Shown piece after piece: positions 8,266-17,195 of a stretch of DNA of 64,000 bases. Both the position numbers and the translations under genes were made by a program. Position 1 is the first letter of the stretch. Each line of letters starts with the position of its first letter. The notes below the pieces were generated by a model that made no database searches, was not told the DNA's origin, and saw nothing but the letters and a program-made list of their open reading frames with translations. The DNA lies in NCBI RefSeq assembly GCF_007830455.1, contig NZ_VLLB01000013.1, forward strand, positions 1 through 64,000, in the 5' to 3' direction. Origin of the DNA: Pseudoduganella lurida. GTDB taxonomy: Bacteria > Pseudomonadota > Gammaproteobacteria > Burkholderiales > Burkholderiaceae_D.

Positions 8266-8859
8266 ATGCTGCTGATGATCGACAACTACGATTCGTTCAC
8301 CTACAACATCGTGCAGTACTTCGGCGAGCTGGGTGAGGATGTGCGCGTGGTCCGCAACGACGAGATCACGATCGAGGAGATCGAGGCGTTGAATCCGGAC
8401 CGCATCTGCATCTCGCCGGGACCGAAGGCGCCCGCGCAGGCCGGCATCTCTGTCGAAGTATTGAAGCACTTCGCGGGCAAGAAGCCAATCCTCGGTGTGT
8501 GCCTGGGCCACCAGGCGATCGGCGAAGCGTTCGGCGGGAAGGTCATCCGCGCCAGGGAAGTCATGCACGGCAAGACGTCGCCGATCGCCCATACCGGCGA
8601 GGGTGTGTTCAAGGAGCTGCCGAGCCCCTTCACCGTGATCCGCTACCACTCGCTGGCGATAGAGCGCGCCTCGCTGCCCGCCTGCCTGGAAGTGACGGCA
8701 TGGACGGACGATGGCGAAATCATGGGCGTGCGGCACAAGGACTACGACATCGAGGGCGTGCAGTTCCACCCCGAGTCGATCCTGTCCGAACACGGCCACG
8801 CGATGCTGAAGAACTTCCTCGACCGCACCGCCCCCGTGGCAGCAGCGGCGGAGGAATGA
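8266..8859 (+). CDS. trpG: anthranilate synthase component II (glutamine amidotransferase)
   Basis: 197-aa class I glutamine amidotransferase that delivers ammonia to TrpE. The catalytic triad is visible: C79 in GVCLGHQAIG, and H168 and E170 in GVQFHPES. The oxyanion loop ISPGPKAP is at about 49-56. In many bacteria the same protein also serves PabB in folate synthesis (pabA/trpG), which cannot be excluded here. The start codon immediately follows the trpE stop, and trpD begins 2 nt after its own stop, so all three are likely co-translated. Confidence 0.97.
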   Translation: MLLMIDNYDSFTYNIVQYFGELGEDVRVVRNDEITIEEIEALNPDRICISPGPKAPAQAGISVEVLKHFAGKKPILGVCLGHQAIGEAFGGKVIRAREVMHGKTSPIAHTGEGVFKELPSPFTVIRYHSLAIERASLPACLEVTAWTDDGEIMGVRHKDYDIEGVQFHPESILSEHGHAMLKNFLDRTAPVAAAAEE

Positions 8860-8861
8860 CC

Positions 8862-9899
8862 ATGGCGATCACCTACCAGGAAGCGCTGGTCCGCTGCATC
8901 GAGCACCGCGAGATCTTCCACGACGAAATGCTGCACCTGTTCCGCCAGATCATGCGCGGCGAGATGTCGCCAACCATGGTGGCGGCGCTGACGATGGGCC
9001 TGCGCGTGAAGAAGGAAACGATCGGCGAGATCACCGCCGCCGCGCAGGTGATGCGCGAGTTTTCCACCAAGGTGCCGATGGCGGACACGACGAACCTGCT
9101 CGACATCGTGGGCACCGGCGGCGATGGCGCGCACACGTTCAACATCAGCACCTGCGCCATGTTCGTGGCCGCCGCGGCCGGCGCGCGCATCGCCAAGCAT
9201 GGCGGACGCAGCGTGTCCTCCTCCTCCGGCAGCGCGGACCTGATCGAGGCGCTGGGCGCCAACATCAACCTGAAGCCGGAACAGATCGCGCAATCGATCG
9301 CGCAGACGGGCATCGGCTTCATGTTCGCGCCGAACCACCACGCCGCGATGAAGCACGTGGCGCCGGTGCGCCGCGAACTGGGCGTGCGCTCGATCTTCAA
9401 TATCCTGGGACCGCTGACCAATCCGGCCGGTGCGCCGAACATCCTGATGGGCGTGTTCCATGCGGACCTGGTCGGCATCCAGGTGCGCGTGCTGCAGCGC
9501 CTCGGCGCGCAGCACGCCATCGTGGTGTATGGCCGCGACAACATGGATGAAGTGTCGCTGGGCGCGGGCACGCTGGTGGGCGAACTGGTGGACGGCGAGA
9601 TCCGCGAATACGAGATCCATCCGGAAGACTTCGGCCTGCCGATGATCGCCAGCCGCAACCTGAAGGTAGCCGATGCGGCCGAATCGAAGGCCAAGGTGCT
9701 GGGCGTGCTGTCCGGCGAAACGGGCCCCGCGGCGGACATCGTGGCGCTCAATGCCGGCACCGCTCTGTACGCTGCCGGCGTGGCACCGTCGATCGAGGTG
9801 GGATTGATCAAGGCGCGCCAGGCACTGGAATCGGGTGCGGCACTGGCGAAGCTGAACCAGTTCGTCGACGTCACGCAGTCGCTCGGCGCCCATAACTGA
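8862..9899 (+). CDS. trpD: anthranilate phosphoribosyltransferase
   Basis: 345-aa enzyme that joins anthranilate and PRPP in the second committed step of tryptophan synthesis. The PRPP/Mg site GTGGDGAHTFNIST (near residue 82) and KHGGRSVSSSSGSAD (near 110) are conserved, as is NILGPLTNPAGAP. Two in-frame ATGs lie at 8856 and 8862. GGAGG at 8850-8854 is too close to the first and well spaced for the second, so 8862 was chosen. It is followed 8 nt later by a LysE-family gene rather than directly by trpC. Confidence 0.97.
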   Translation: MAITYQEALVRCIEHREIFHDEMLHLFRQIMRGEMSPTMVAALTMGLRVKKETIGEITAAAQVMREFSTKVPMADTTNLLDIVGTGGDGAHTFNISTCAMFVAAAAGARIAKHGGRSVSSSSGSADLIEALGANINLKPEQIAQSIAQTGIGFMFAPNHHAAMKHVAPVRRELGVRSIFNILGPLTNPAGAPNILMGVFHADLVGIQVRVLQRLGAQHAIVVYGRDNMDEVSLGAGTLVGELVDGEIREYEIHPEDFGLPMIASRNLKVADAAESKAKVLGVLSGETGPAADIVALNAGTALYAAGVAPSIEVGLIKARQALESGAALAKLNQFVDVTQSLGAHN

Positions 9900-9907
9900 G
9901 GCGGCGC

Positions 9908-10546
9908 ATGTTCGGCATCCATGACCTGGCCTTGTTCATCGTCTCCGGGCTGCTGCTGAACATCATGCCCGGACCGGACACGCTCCTGATCATGGCGCGC
10001 AGCGCCACGCAGGGCTGGCGCGCCGGCGTGGCCGCCTCGCTCGGCATCGGCACCGGCACGCTGGTGCACGTGCTGGCGGCCGCGCTGGGCCTGTCGGCGC
10101 TGCTGGCGACATCGGCGGCCGCGTTCAACGTCGTCAAATGGGTCGGCGCGGCCTACATCGTCTGGTGCGGCATCGGCATGCTGCGCGCCCGCCTCAAGCA
10201 AAGCGACGACGTCCCGTTGCCGCCACCCGCCCCGCTGCCGCTGCGCCGCATCTATGCCCAGGGTTTTCTGACCAATATCCTGAACCCGAAGGTCGCGCTG
10301 TTCTTCCTTGCCTTCGTGCCGCAGTTCATCGATGCCGATGCGCCGAACAAGCCGCTGGCCTTCATCGTGCTGGGCCTGATCTTCGACTTCAACGGCATGT
10401 TGTGGTGTCACGGCCTGGCGCTGTTCACCGCGTTTGCCAGCGCGCGCCTGAAAGTCAAACCGCTCGTTGCGCTGTGGCTGAACCGCGTCACCGGCAGCCT
10501 GTTCCTCGTGCTGGGCGCGCGTCTCGCGCTGGCCGACCGTCACTAA
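9908..10546 (+). CDS. LysE family translocator inside the trp operon
   Basis: 212-aa membrane protein of the LysE/RhtB exporter family with about six hydrophobic segments. The N-terminal family signature NIMPGPDTLLIMARSATQGWRAG lies at about residues 18-40, and GFLTNILNPKVALFFLAFVPQFI in the middle. Members export amino acids across the inner membrane. It lies between trpD (8 nt) and trpC (8 nt), in the same direction, so it should be co-transcribed. Export of tryptophan, an intermediate or an aromatic analogue is a reasonable guess from context only. Confidence 0.9.
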   Translation: MFGIHDLALFIVSGLLLNIMPGPDTLLIMARSATQGWRAGVAASLGIGTGTLVHVLAAALGLSALLATSAAAFNVVKWVGAAYIVWCGIGMLRARLKQSDDVPLPPPAPLPLRRIYAQGFLTNILNPKVALFFLAFVPQFIDADAPNKPLAFIVLGLIFDFNGMLWCHGLALFTAFASARLKVKPLVALWLNRVTGSLFLVLGARLALADRH

Positions 10547-10554
10547 AGAAATCC

Positions 10555-11355
10555 ATGTCCGATATCCTCAATAAAATCCTGGCCGTGAAGGCCGATGAAG
10601 TGGCCGCGGCAAAGAAATACCGCAGCCTGGCCAGCCTGCGTGCCGACGTGGAAGGCGACAGCGCCTCGCGCGCCGCCCTCCGCGGCTTCCAAGCGAACCT
10701 GCGCCGGCACATCGCGGCGGGACAAGCCGGCGTCATCGCCGAAGTGAAGAAGGCGTCGCCATCGAAGGGCGTGCTGCGCGCCGACTTCCAGCCTGCGGCG
10801 ATCGCGCAAAGCTACGAAGCGGGCGGTGCGTCCTGCCTGTCCGTGCTGACGGATGTGCAGTTCTTCCAGGGCGCCACCGAATACCTGCAGCAGGCCCGCG
10901 CGGCGTGCAGCCTGCCGGTGCTGCGCAAGGATTTTCTGGTCGATATGTACCAGGTCTACGAAGCCCGCGCGATGGGGGCGGACTGCATCCTGCTGATCGT
11001 CGCCGGCCTCGATCACGGCCTGATGGCAGAGATGGAAGCGTGCGCGCACGACCTGGGCATGGACGTGCTGGTGGAGTCGCATGATGGCGACGAGCTGACG
11101 GCGGCGCTGAAGCTGAAGACGAACCTCATCGGCATCAACAACCGCAACCTGCGCACCTTCGAGGTCTCGCTGGACAACACGCTGGCCCTGCTGCCGCGCA
11201 TTCCGGCCGAACGCATGGTCATCACGGAATCGGGCATCCTGAATGGCGACGACGTGAAGCGCATGCGCGAGGCGGATGTGCATGCCTTCCTGGTTGGCGA
11301 GGCGTTCATGCGCGCGCCGGATCCGGGCACGGAGCTGAACCGGCTGTTCAACTGA
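10555..11355 (+). CDS. trpC: indole-3-glycerol phosphate synthase
   Basis: 266-aa TIM-barrel enzyme that decarboxylates and cyclises CdRP to indole-3-glycerol phosphate. Signatures are VIAEVKKASPSKG with catalytic lysine (about 60-72), YEAGGASCLSVLTD, PVLRKDFLVD with the second lysine (about 120-129), and GINNRNLRTFEV. It is monofunctional with no fused TrpF. It closes the trpEGD-lysE-trpC unit, and only 3 nt separate it from the convergent diguanylate cyclase gene. trpF, trpB and trpA are not in the window. Confidence 0.97.
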   Translation: MSDILNKILAVKADEVAAAKKYRSLASLRADVEGDSASRAALRGFQANLRRHIAAGQAGVIAEVKKASPSKGVLRADFQPAAIAQSYEAGGASCLSVLTDVQFFQGATEYLQQARAACSLPVLRKDFLVDMYQVYEARAMGADCILLIVAGLDHGLMAEMEACAHDLGMDVLVESHDGDELTAALKLKTNLIGINNRNLRTFEVSLDNTLALLPRIPAERMVITESGILNGDDVKRMREADVHAFLVGEAFMRAPDPGTELNRLFN

Positions 11356-11358
11356 CGG

Positions 11359-12540
11359 CTAGAACACCTGCCAGGCCGCTTCCTGCCACGTCTCCACGCG
11401 GTCGCGGCCGTTCTTCTTCGCCTGGTACAGCGCCTCGTCGGCACGGCCCAGCAGCGGCTGCAGGCCTTCGGCCGGATCGGTCTGCACCGACACGCCGATG
11501 CTGGCCGTGCAGGACGGCATGTCGCCGGTGCAGGCTTCGCGCAGCAGCGTCTGCACCCGTCCGGCCACGGCCAGCGCGCGCTTCAGGTCCGTCTCCGGCA
11601 GCAGCACATTGAATTCCTCGCCGCCGAAGCGCGCCACCACATCCGATTCGCGCAGCACCGATTCGATCATCTTCGCCACATTCACGAGCACCCGGTCGCC
11701 TTCCGCATGGCCGTGGTGGTCGTTGATCTTCTTGAAGAAATCCAGGTCGACGGACAGTAGCGCCAGCGAGCGTGAGCGCTGCCGCTGGCGTGCCATGCGG
11801 GCCACCTCGCGCGTGTAGACCTCGCCGAAACCGCGCCGGTTCAGCACCCCGGTCAGCGGATCGCTGGCCGAGCGGCGCTCCAGCAGCAGCCGCAGGCGTT
11901 CGTTCGCCACCATCAGGAAGCCGAGGGCCAGCAGTGCCGGCTGCAGCGCCGTCGCGGCCAGGTACACGCTCTGGAAGGCGCCGGGCCGCGTCACGTCCAC
12001 CACCGCCGCGCCGTGCGTCAGGGCCAGCACGCCGCGCACCGCCATCAGCACCGTATTCAATGCGATCAGGCCGCCGAAGAACCAGGTGGCCAGCTTGGGG
12101 CGGCCGTGCCGCCAGACGAGTCCCAGCAGCGTGCCGTTCAGCACCGTCATCGGCAGCGCCATCCATGCCACGCGGGCCGCATAGTCTGGGTACACCAGCA
12201 GGAAATACAGCATGCCCGCCAGCGCGAAGCCGGCCGCGCCGCCCAGCATCTTCCAGCCCGATGCGACACCATAGAAGCGCTGCAGGCCGATCATGCACAG
12301 GCCATTGCCGATCACGAACAGCACGTTCGCGACCGGCAGCAGCACGGCATCGGGCAATGTGCCGCGCAAGGCGAAACCGATCACGGACACCACCTGCACC
12401 AGCATCGCGGCGCTCCAGTGGCCGATGCCACGCAGCTCGGCGGGAAAACTGCGGCGCGCACCGAACAGCACCATGCTCATGACGGCGCACATCAGCGCCG
12501 CCATCAGCACGACGCTGAACGGATCGAGTAGTTTCATCAT
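11359..12540 (-). CDS. membrane diguanylate cyclase (GGDEF)
   Basis: 393-aa protein that would make c-di-GMP. The N-terminal 210 residues form about six or seven transmembrane segments with short loops and no recognisable sensor fold. The C-terminal GGDEF domain has an intact GGEEF active motif preceded by RESD, an RxxD inhibitory site at the usual 5-residue spacing, so product inhibition is expected. DFFKKINDHHGHAEGD is the metal/GTP-binding region. Met codons occur at positions 1 and 2, so the start is uncertain by one codon. Downstream of, and co-oriented with, the M61 peptidase gene. Confidence 0.92.
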   Translation of the reverse strand: MMKLLDPFSVVLMAALMCAVMSMVLFGARRSFPAELRGIGHWSAAMLVQVVSVIGFALRGTLPDAVLLPVANVLFVIGNGLCMIGLQRFYGVASGWKMLGGAAGFALAGMLYFLLVYPDYAARVAWMALPMTVLNGTLLGLVWRHGRPKLATWFFGGLIALNTVLMAVRGVLALTHGAAVVDVTRPGAFQSVYLAATALQPALLALGFLMVANERLRLLLERRSASDPLTGVLNRRGFGEVYTREVARMARQRQRSRSLALLSVDLDFFKKINDHHGHAEGDRVLVNVAKMIESVLRESDVVARFGGEEFNVLLPETDLKRALAVAGRVQTLLREACTGDMPSCTASIGVSVQTDPAEGLQPLLGRADEALYQAKKNGRDRVETWQEAAWQVF

Positions 12541-12572
12541 CGGCGCATCGTCAGCGCACCCTCAGCGCACCG

Positions 12573-14399
12573 TCAGCGGGTGGTCGGGCGCGCCACCGCG
12601 GGCTTGCGCGCCGGATCGAAGGACAGCGTGATGCCGGGCACCCGGTCGCCCTGCAGCTGGACCGCGAAGGTCATCAGCTCGTCGCGGCGGAACGCGTGCA
12701 CCTGCACGGTGTCGCCGACGCGGTAGCGCGCCAGCAGCGTGTCCAGGTTGTTCGGATTGCCGGAGACGCGCAGGCCATCCAGCGCCACCAGCAGGTCGCC
12801 AGCGGAAAGGCCGGCGCGATGGGCCGCCCCGCCTTCATGGACGGCGGACAGCCTGGCATCGGCACCATCGCGGCCGATGTTGGCGTCCAGGCTGGCCTTC
12901 GTGCCCTTGCGTTCATCCACGTACTTCACGCCGAACGGCGCCAGCAGCTTCGCCAGCGGCACATCTTCCGTGCCGCGGATGTATTTTTCAAAATAGCTCT
13001 TCAGGCGCAGGCCGCTGATCTCGTCGAACAGCGCTTCCACGCCGGCCGGCGTGACACCCTGGCGGCCATCCGGATAGAAATCCCGGCCGTAGCGCTGCCA
13101 CAGGGCCAGCATGATGTCGTCCAGCGAACGCTGGCCGCCCGTCTTCTGGCGGATGGTCAGGTCCAGGCCCAGCCCGATCAGCGAACCCTTGGCGTAGTAG
13201 CTGACGATCGCGTTCGGCGCGTTCTCGTCCTGCCGGTAGTACTTGCCCCAGGCGTCGAAGCTGGAATCGGCCACGCTCTGCTTCGTGCGGCCGGCGCCGC
13301 GCAGCACGCCACCCACCGTCTTGCCCAGCATCTTGTAGTACTGCTGCTCCGTGATCATGCCGGCACGGACCAGGAACAGGTCATCGTAGTAGCTCGTGAA
13401 CCCTTCGAACAGCCACAGCAGCGGCGTGTAGTTCTCCCCCTGCAGGTCGTAGGGCGCGAACACGGCCGGCTTGATGCGCTTCACGTTCCAGGTGTGGAAA
13501 TACTCGTGACTGCACAGGCCCAGGAACTTGATGTAGCCCTCGCTGCGCGCGGCGCCTTCCGCGGCGGTGCTCGGCAGGTCCGCGCGGGCGCAGATCAGCG
13601 CCGTCGAGGCGCGGTGTTCCAGGCCGCCGTAGCCGTCGCCGACGGCGAGCGTCATGAACACGTAGCGGTCCATCGGCGCTTTCTTCGTCTTCGGCTCGAA
13701 GAAGGAAATTTGCGTTTCGCAGATCGCTTTCAGGTCGGCGCACAGGCGCGGCATGTCCAGGTTCGGCACGCGGCCCGTGATGACCACGTCGTGCGGCACG
13801 CCATGCGCGGTGAAGGTGGCCAGCGCAAAGTCGCCCATCTCCACCGGGCTGTCGATCAGTTCATCGTAGTCGCGCGCGATGTAGGTGCCAAAGCCGTAGC
13901 GCTTCGCCTTCAGTTCCGGCAGTGCCGTGGCCACCCGCCAGGTGCGCGCGGCATCGTCCGCCGGCCGCTGGATATCCACCACATGCGGCGCATCTTCCTG
14001 GCCCGGCACGCGCAGGAACACGCTGGTGCCGTTGAAGAAGCCGTGCGTGCGGTCCAGGTGGGCGGCGCGCACCGACAGGTCCCAGGCATACACGTCGTAC
14101 TGCACGACGAGAGGACCAGCAACAGGGGGCGCCTGCCAGGAATGCTTGTCCAGCTTCGTGAGCGGCACGGCCTGCCCGCCCGCCTCGGCGCGGATCTGCA
14201 CGATATTGCGCGAGAACTCGCGGATCATGTAGCTGCCGGGGATCCAGGCCGGCAGCGCCAGCACCTGGCCATCGGCGGCAGGCTGCTGCACGGTCAGCGT
14301 GACCTGGAACAGGTGGGCGGCAAGGTCCTTCGCGGCGATCGTGTAGGCGATGCCGGGAACGGAGGAACGGGAGGTCTTGGTCTTCGGGAGTGTTTTCAT
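12573..14399 (-). CDS. M61 family metallopeptidase with PDZ domain
   Basis: 608-aa protein of the glycyl-aminopeptidase (M61) family. The zinc site HEYFH begins at residue 298 (SHEYFHTWNVKRIKP), with the third ligand expected in WLFEGFTSYYDD downstream. An N-terminal beta-rich domain (PAWIPGSYMIREFSRN) precedes the catalytic domain, and a C-terminal PDZ-like domain (HRAGLSAGDLLVALDG) ends the protein. There is no signal peptide. The start at 14399 overlaps the last 4 nt of the cytidylyltransferase gene; the frame stays open upstream to 14759 only as antisense shadow. Substrate unknown. Confidence 0.92.
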   Translation of the reverse strand: MKTLPKTKTSRSSVPGIAYTIAAKDLAAHLFQVTLTVQQPAADGQVLALPAWIPGSYMIREFSRNIVQIRAEAGGQAVPLTKLDKHSWQAPPVAGPLVVQYDVYAWDLSVRAAHLDRTHGFFNGTSVFLRVPGQEDAPHVVDIQRPADDAARTWRVATALPELKAKRYGFGTYIARDYDELIDSPVEMGDFALATFTAHGVPHDVVITGRVPNLDMPRLCADLKAICETQISFFEPKTKKAPMDRYVFMTLAVGDGYGGLEHRASTALICARADLPSTAAEGAARSEGYIKFLGLCSHEYFHTWNVKRIKPAVFAPYDLQGENYTPLLWLFEGFTSYYDDLFLVRAGMITEQQYYKMLGKTVGGVLRGAGRTKQSVADSSFDAWGKYYRQDENAPNAIVSYYAKGSLIGLGLDLTIRQKTGGQRSLDDIMLALWQRYGRDFYPDGRQGVTPAGVEALFDEISGLRLKSYFEKYIRGTEDVPLAKLLAPFGVKYVDERKGTKASLDANIGRDGADARLSAVHEGGAAHRAGLSAGDLLVALDGLRVSGNPNNLDTLLARYRVGDTVQVHAFRRDELMTFAVQLQGDRVPGITLSFDPARKPAVARPTTR

Positions 14400-14965
14400 T
14401 GCAGGTCGGTCGGGGTGTCGATATCGAGCAGGATGCCCGGGTCGTCGACAGCCACTTCGTTGACGATATTGTGCCTGACGATGCTGCGCGCGCCCGCGTC
14501 GCCGGTGAGCGCCAGCAGCTGCGGCAGGTGCCGGCGGCCGAATGCCACCGGATTGCCGCGCTGCTCCATGTACTTTGGCGCCGCGATGTCGGCACCCTCT
14601 TCCACCGCTCGCGCCAGCGCAAGGATGGTGGCGGGCTGCACGCGCGGCATGTCGCCCAGCGCCACCACCCAGCCGCATGCTTCCTGTGCGTGGCGCAGGC
14701 CATGCACCAGCGAGGCGGCCATGCCGGTCTCCGCATCGGCGCAGACGGTGACTACGCAACCGAGCGCCGTCAACTGGGCGGCCAGTGCAGCCTCGCCGGG
14801 ACGGACCACAGCCACCACGCGCGGCAGTGCCGCCAGCAGGTGGCGCGCGCTGTGCACCACCACCGCTTCGCCATCGAGCGTTTGCAGCAGCTTGTTGCGC
14901 GCGCCGGCCGGATCGAAACGGCGCCCGCGGCCGGCGGCCAGCAGGACACCCGTGATGTCTTCCAT
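14396..14965 (-). CDS. MocA/MobA-like molybdenum cofactor cytidylyltransferase
   Basis: 189-aa NTP-transferase-fold protein. The N-terminal nucleotide-binding loop LLAAGRGRRF is followed by a KLL motif (NKLLQTL), and the C-terminal half has VVALGDMPRV with the metal-binding Asp, and RGNPVAFGRRH. These match MocA-type enzymes that convert molybdopterin to its cytosine dinucleotide form for the xanthine-oxidase family. It directly follows the genes of such an enzyme (3 nt after the large-subunit stop), which supports that role. It overlaps the M61 gene by 4 nt. A general NTP transferase is the alternative. Confidence 0.85.
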   Translation of the reverse strand: MEDITGVLLAAGRGRRFDPAGARNKLLQTLDGEAVVVHSARHLLAALPRVVAVVRPGEAALAAQLTALGCVVTVCADAETGMAASLVHGLRHAQEACGWVVALGDMPRVQPATILALARAVEEGADIAAPKYMEQRGNPVAFGRRHLPQLLALTGDAGARSIVRHNIVNEVAVDDPGILLDIDTPTDLQ

Positions 14966-14968
14966 CCC

Positions 14969-17185
14969 TTACGCCACCTGCGGCGCGGCCGACGAGGCCA
15001 GGTCGAACGGCAGCTTGCGCAGGCGCTTGCCCGTCAGCCGGAACACGGCGTTCGCGAACGCGGGGGCCAGCGGCGGCAGGCCCGGTTCGCCCATGCCGGT
15101 CGGCGGCTCGTTCGATGGCACCAGGTGCACCTCGACGCGCGGCATGTCCGGCAGGCGCGCCACCGTGTAGTCGCTCAGCTGGCCCTGTTCGACGATACCA
15201 TCCTTCAGCGTGATGGCGGCGCCCGGCAGCGTGGTGCCCAGCGCCATCAGCACGGCGCCCTGCACCTGCGCCTCGATCGTCAACGGATTGACGGCCTGGT
15301 TGCAGTGCACGCCGGCCGTCACCTTCAGCAGCTTCGGCGCGCCATCGACGATGGACGCCGTGACGACATACGCCACCACGGTGCCGAACGATTCATGCAG
15401 CGCCACGCCATACGCCTGCCCGGCCGGCAGTTTGACGGTACCGTAGCCGGACTTGCCCACGGCCAGATCGAGCGCCAGGTGATGGCGCTTGTGCTCCGCC
15501 GGGATCAGCCGCTTGCGGTAGGCCACCGGATCGACACCGGCCGCAGTCGCCGCTTCGTCGACCAGCGTCTCCGTGACGAACGCCGTGTGCGTGGAACCGA
15601 CCGAGCGCCACCACAGCACCGGCACATTCGCCTTTGCGTTATGGACGGACAGGTTCAGCGGCACCTGGTACGGCTCGCCCAGTCCCTCGACCATCGTGCC
15701 GTCGACACCGTTCTTCACCATCATCGGTTCCATCACCGTACCGGTGAGGATCGACTGGCCGACGATCACGTGGTCCCAGCCGACGATCGTGCCTTTCGCA
15801 TCGAGCCCCAGGTGCGCCTGGTGCACGTGGGAAGGCCGGTAGTAGCCGCCCTTGATGTCGTCCTCGCGGCTCCAGATCACCTTCACGGGACCGGACTTGC
15901 CGGACTTCGCATACGCCTTCGCGACATTGACCGCTTCCACGATGTAGTCGGAGGACGGCACGGCGCGCCGGCCGAAGCCGCCGCCGGCCACCATCGTGTG
16001 CAGCGTGACCTGTTCTGGCTTCAGGCCGGCCGTCCTTGCGGCGGCCGCCTGGTCCATCGTCTGGAACTGGCTGCCGGCCCAGATCGTGCAGGCATCGCCG
16101 CGCAGGTCGACCACGCAGTTCAGCGGCTCCATCGGTGCGTGCGCCAGGTACGGGAATTCATACACGGCGGAGATCTGCTTCGGCGCCGTGGCCAGCTTCG
16201 ACGTGTCGGCCGTCTTCGCGGACGTGCCTTTGGTCGCGGCGAGCGCGCGGAAATCGGCGAACTGCTGCGCGCTGCTCACCTTTTCGACGCCGCTGGTGTC
16301 CCAGTCGATCTTCAGTGCATCGCGGCCCTGCTTGGCCGGCCAGTAGCCTTCGGCGATGACGGCCACGCCGCTGCCGCCGCGGTCCGTATCGACCGGCAGC
16401 ACGGCGATGACGCCCTTGATCTGCTTTGCCGCCGCGGCATCGAACTTGGCCACCTTCGCGCCGAACACGGGCGGGCGCGCGACGACGGCCACCTTGGCAT
16501 TCTCCGGCTTGAAGTCCATGCCGAACTGCTGGCTGCCGTTCGACTTGGCGCGCGCATCGAGCCGTGGCATGGGCTTGCCGATGAAGCGGAAGCGGTTCGG
16601 ATTCTTCAGCACCACGTGGGCCGGCACCGGCTGGCGCATTGCCGCGTCGGCCATGGCGCCGTACGTGGCCTTCTGGCCGTTCGGGCCCGTCAGCACGCCC
16701 TTGGCGGCCTTCACCTTATTGACCGGCACGTTCCACTGCTGCGCGGCGGCGGCCACCAGCATGTGGCGCGCCTTCGCGCCGATTTCGCGGTACTGCACCC
16801 ACGAGTGGGCGATGGAGCCGGAGCCGCCCGTGATCTGCATGCCGAACAGCGGATCCTTGTACGCGTCGCCGGCCGGTGCCAGCGCGCCGCGGATCTGCGA
16901 CCAGTCGGCATCGAGTTCTTCGGCGATCAGCATCGGCAGCGCGGTCTGCACGCCCTGGCCGAATTCCAGGCGGTTGACCTGCACGGTGATGGTGTTGTCC
17001 GGCGCGATGCGCAGGAAGGCATTGGGCTGCTGCGCCGCTGCCGGCAAGGCGGCACGCGCCATGCGGCCACCGGCCACGAAGGTGAAGCCCAGGACCAGGC
17101 CGGCACCGGCGGAAGCCTTCAGGAAGCCGCGGCGCGACACGCCTTCAGCGGGGGCGGCTTCCTGCATGAACCATTCTTTTTGCAT
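14969..17185 (-). CDS. molybdopterin-binding aldehyde/xanthine-type oxidoreductase, large subunit (Tat-exported)
   Basis: 738-aa large subunit of the isoquinoline 1-oxidoreductase (IorB)-like branch of molybdenum hydroxylases. A twin-arginine signal (SRRGFLKASAGAGLVLGFTF, residues 17-36) predicts export of the folded complex to the periplasm. Cofactor-binding loops include AGGGFGRRA and GGSGSIAHSW; the catalytic Glu of the family probably lies in GEPGLPP near the C-terminus. Start 17185 has GAGGAG upstream. The Fe-S subunit gene ends 10 nt before it. The substrate, an aldehyde or N-heterocycle, cannot be told from sequence. Confidence 0.9.
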   Translation of the reverse strand: MQKEWFMQEAAPAEGVSRRGFLKASAGAGLVLGFTFVAGGRMARAALPAAAQQPNAFLRIAPDNTITVQVNRLEFGQGVQTALPMLIAEELDADWSQIRGALAPAGDAYKDPLFGMQITGGSGSIAHSWVQYREIGAKARHMLVAAAAQQWNVPVNKVKAAKGVLTGPNGQKATYGAMADAAMRQPVPAHVVLKNPNRFRFIGKPMPRLDARAKSNGSQQFGMDFKPENAKVAVVARPPVFGAKVAKFDAAAAKQIKGVIAVLPVDTDRGGSGVAVIAEGYWPAKQGRDALKIDWDTSGVEKVSSAQQFADFRALAATKGTSAKTADTSKLATAPKQISAVYEFPYLAHAPMEPLNCVVDLRGDACTIWAGSQFQTMDQAAAARTAGLKPEQVTLHTMVAGGGFGRRAVPSSDYIVEAVNVAKAYAKSGKSGPVKVIWSREDDIKGGYYRPSHVHQAHLGLDAKGTIVGWDHVIVGQSILTGTVMEPMMVKNGVDGTMVEGLGEPYQVPLNLSVHNAKANVPVLWWRSVGSTHTAFVTETLVDEAATAAGVDPVAYRKRLIPAEHKRHHLALDLAVGKSGYGTVKLPAGQAYGVALHESFGTVVAYVVTASIVDGAPKLLKVTAGVHCNQAVNPLTIEAQVQGAVLMALGTTLPGAAITLKDGIVEQGQLSDYTVARLPDMPRVEVHLVPSNEPPTGMGEPGLPPLAPAFANAVFRLTGKRLRKLPFDLASSAAPQVA

Positions 17186-17195
17186 GGTGGTCTCC

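Noticed and set aside
6535..8799. 754-codon open frame antisense to trpE and trpG
   Set aside because: Translation is compositionally biased with no motifs, while both trp genes have clear catalytic residues.
14400..14759. Upstream extension of the M61 peptidase frame
   Set aside because: It lies in the coding sequence of the cytidylyltransferase on the same strand in another frame; the overlap start at 14399 is natural.
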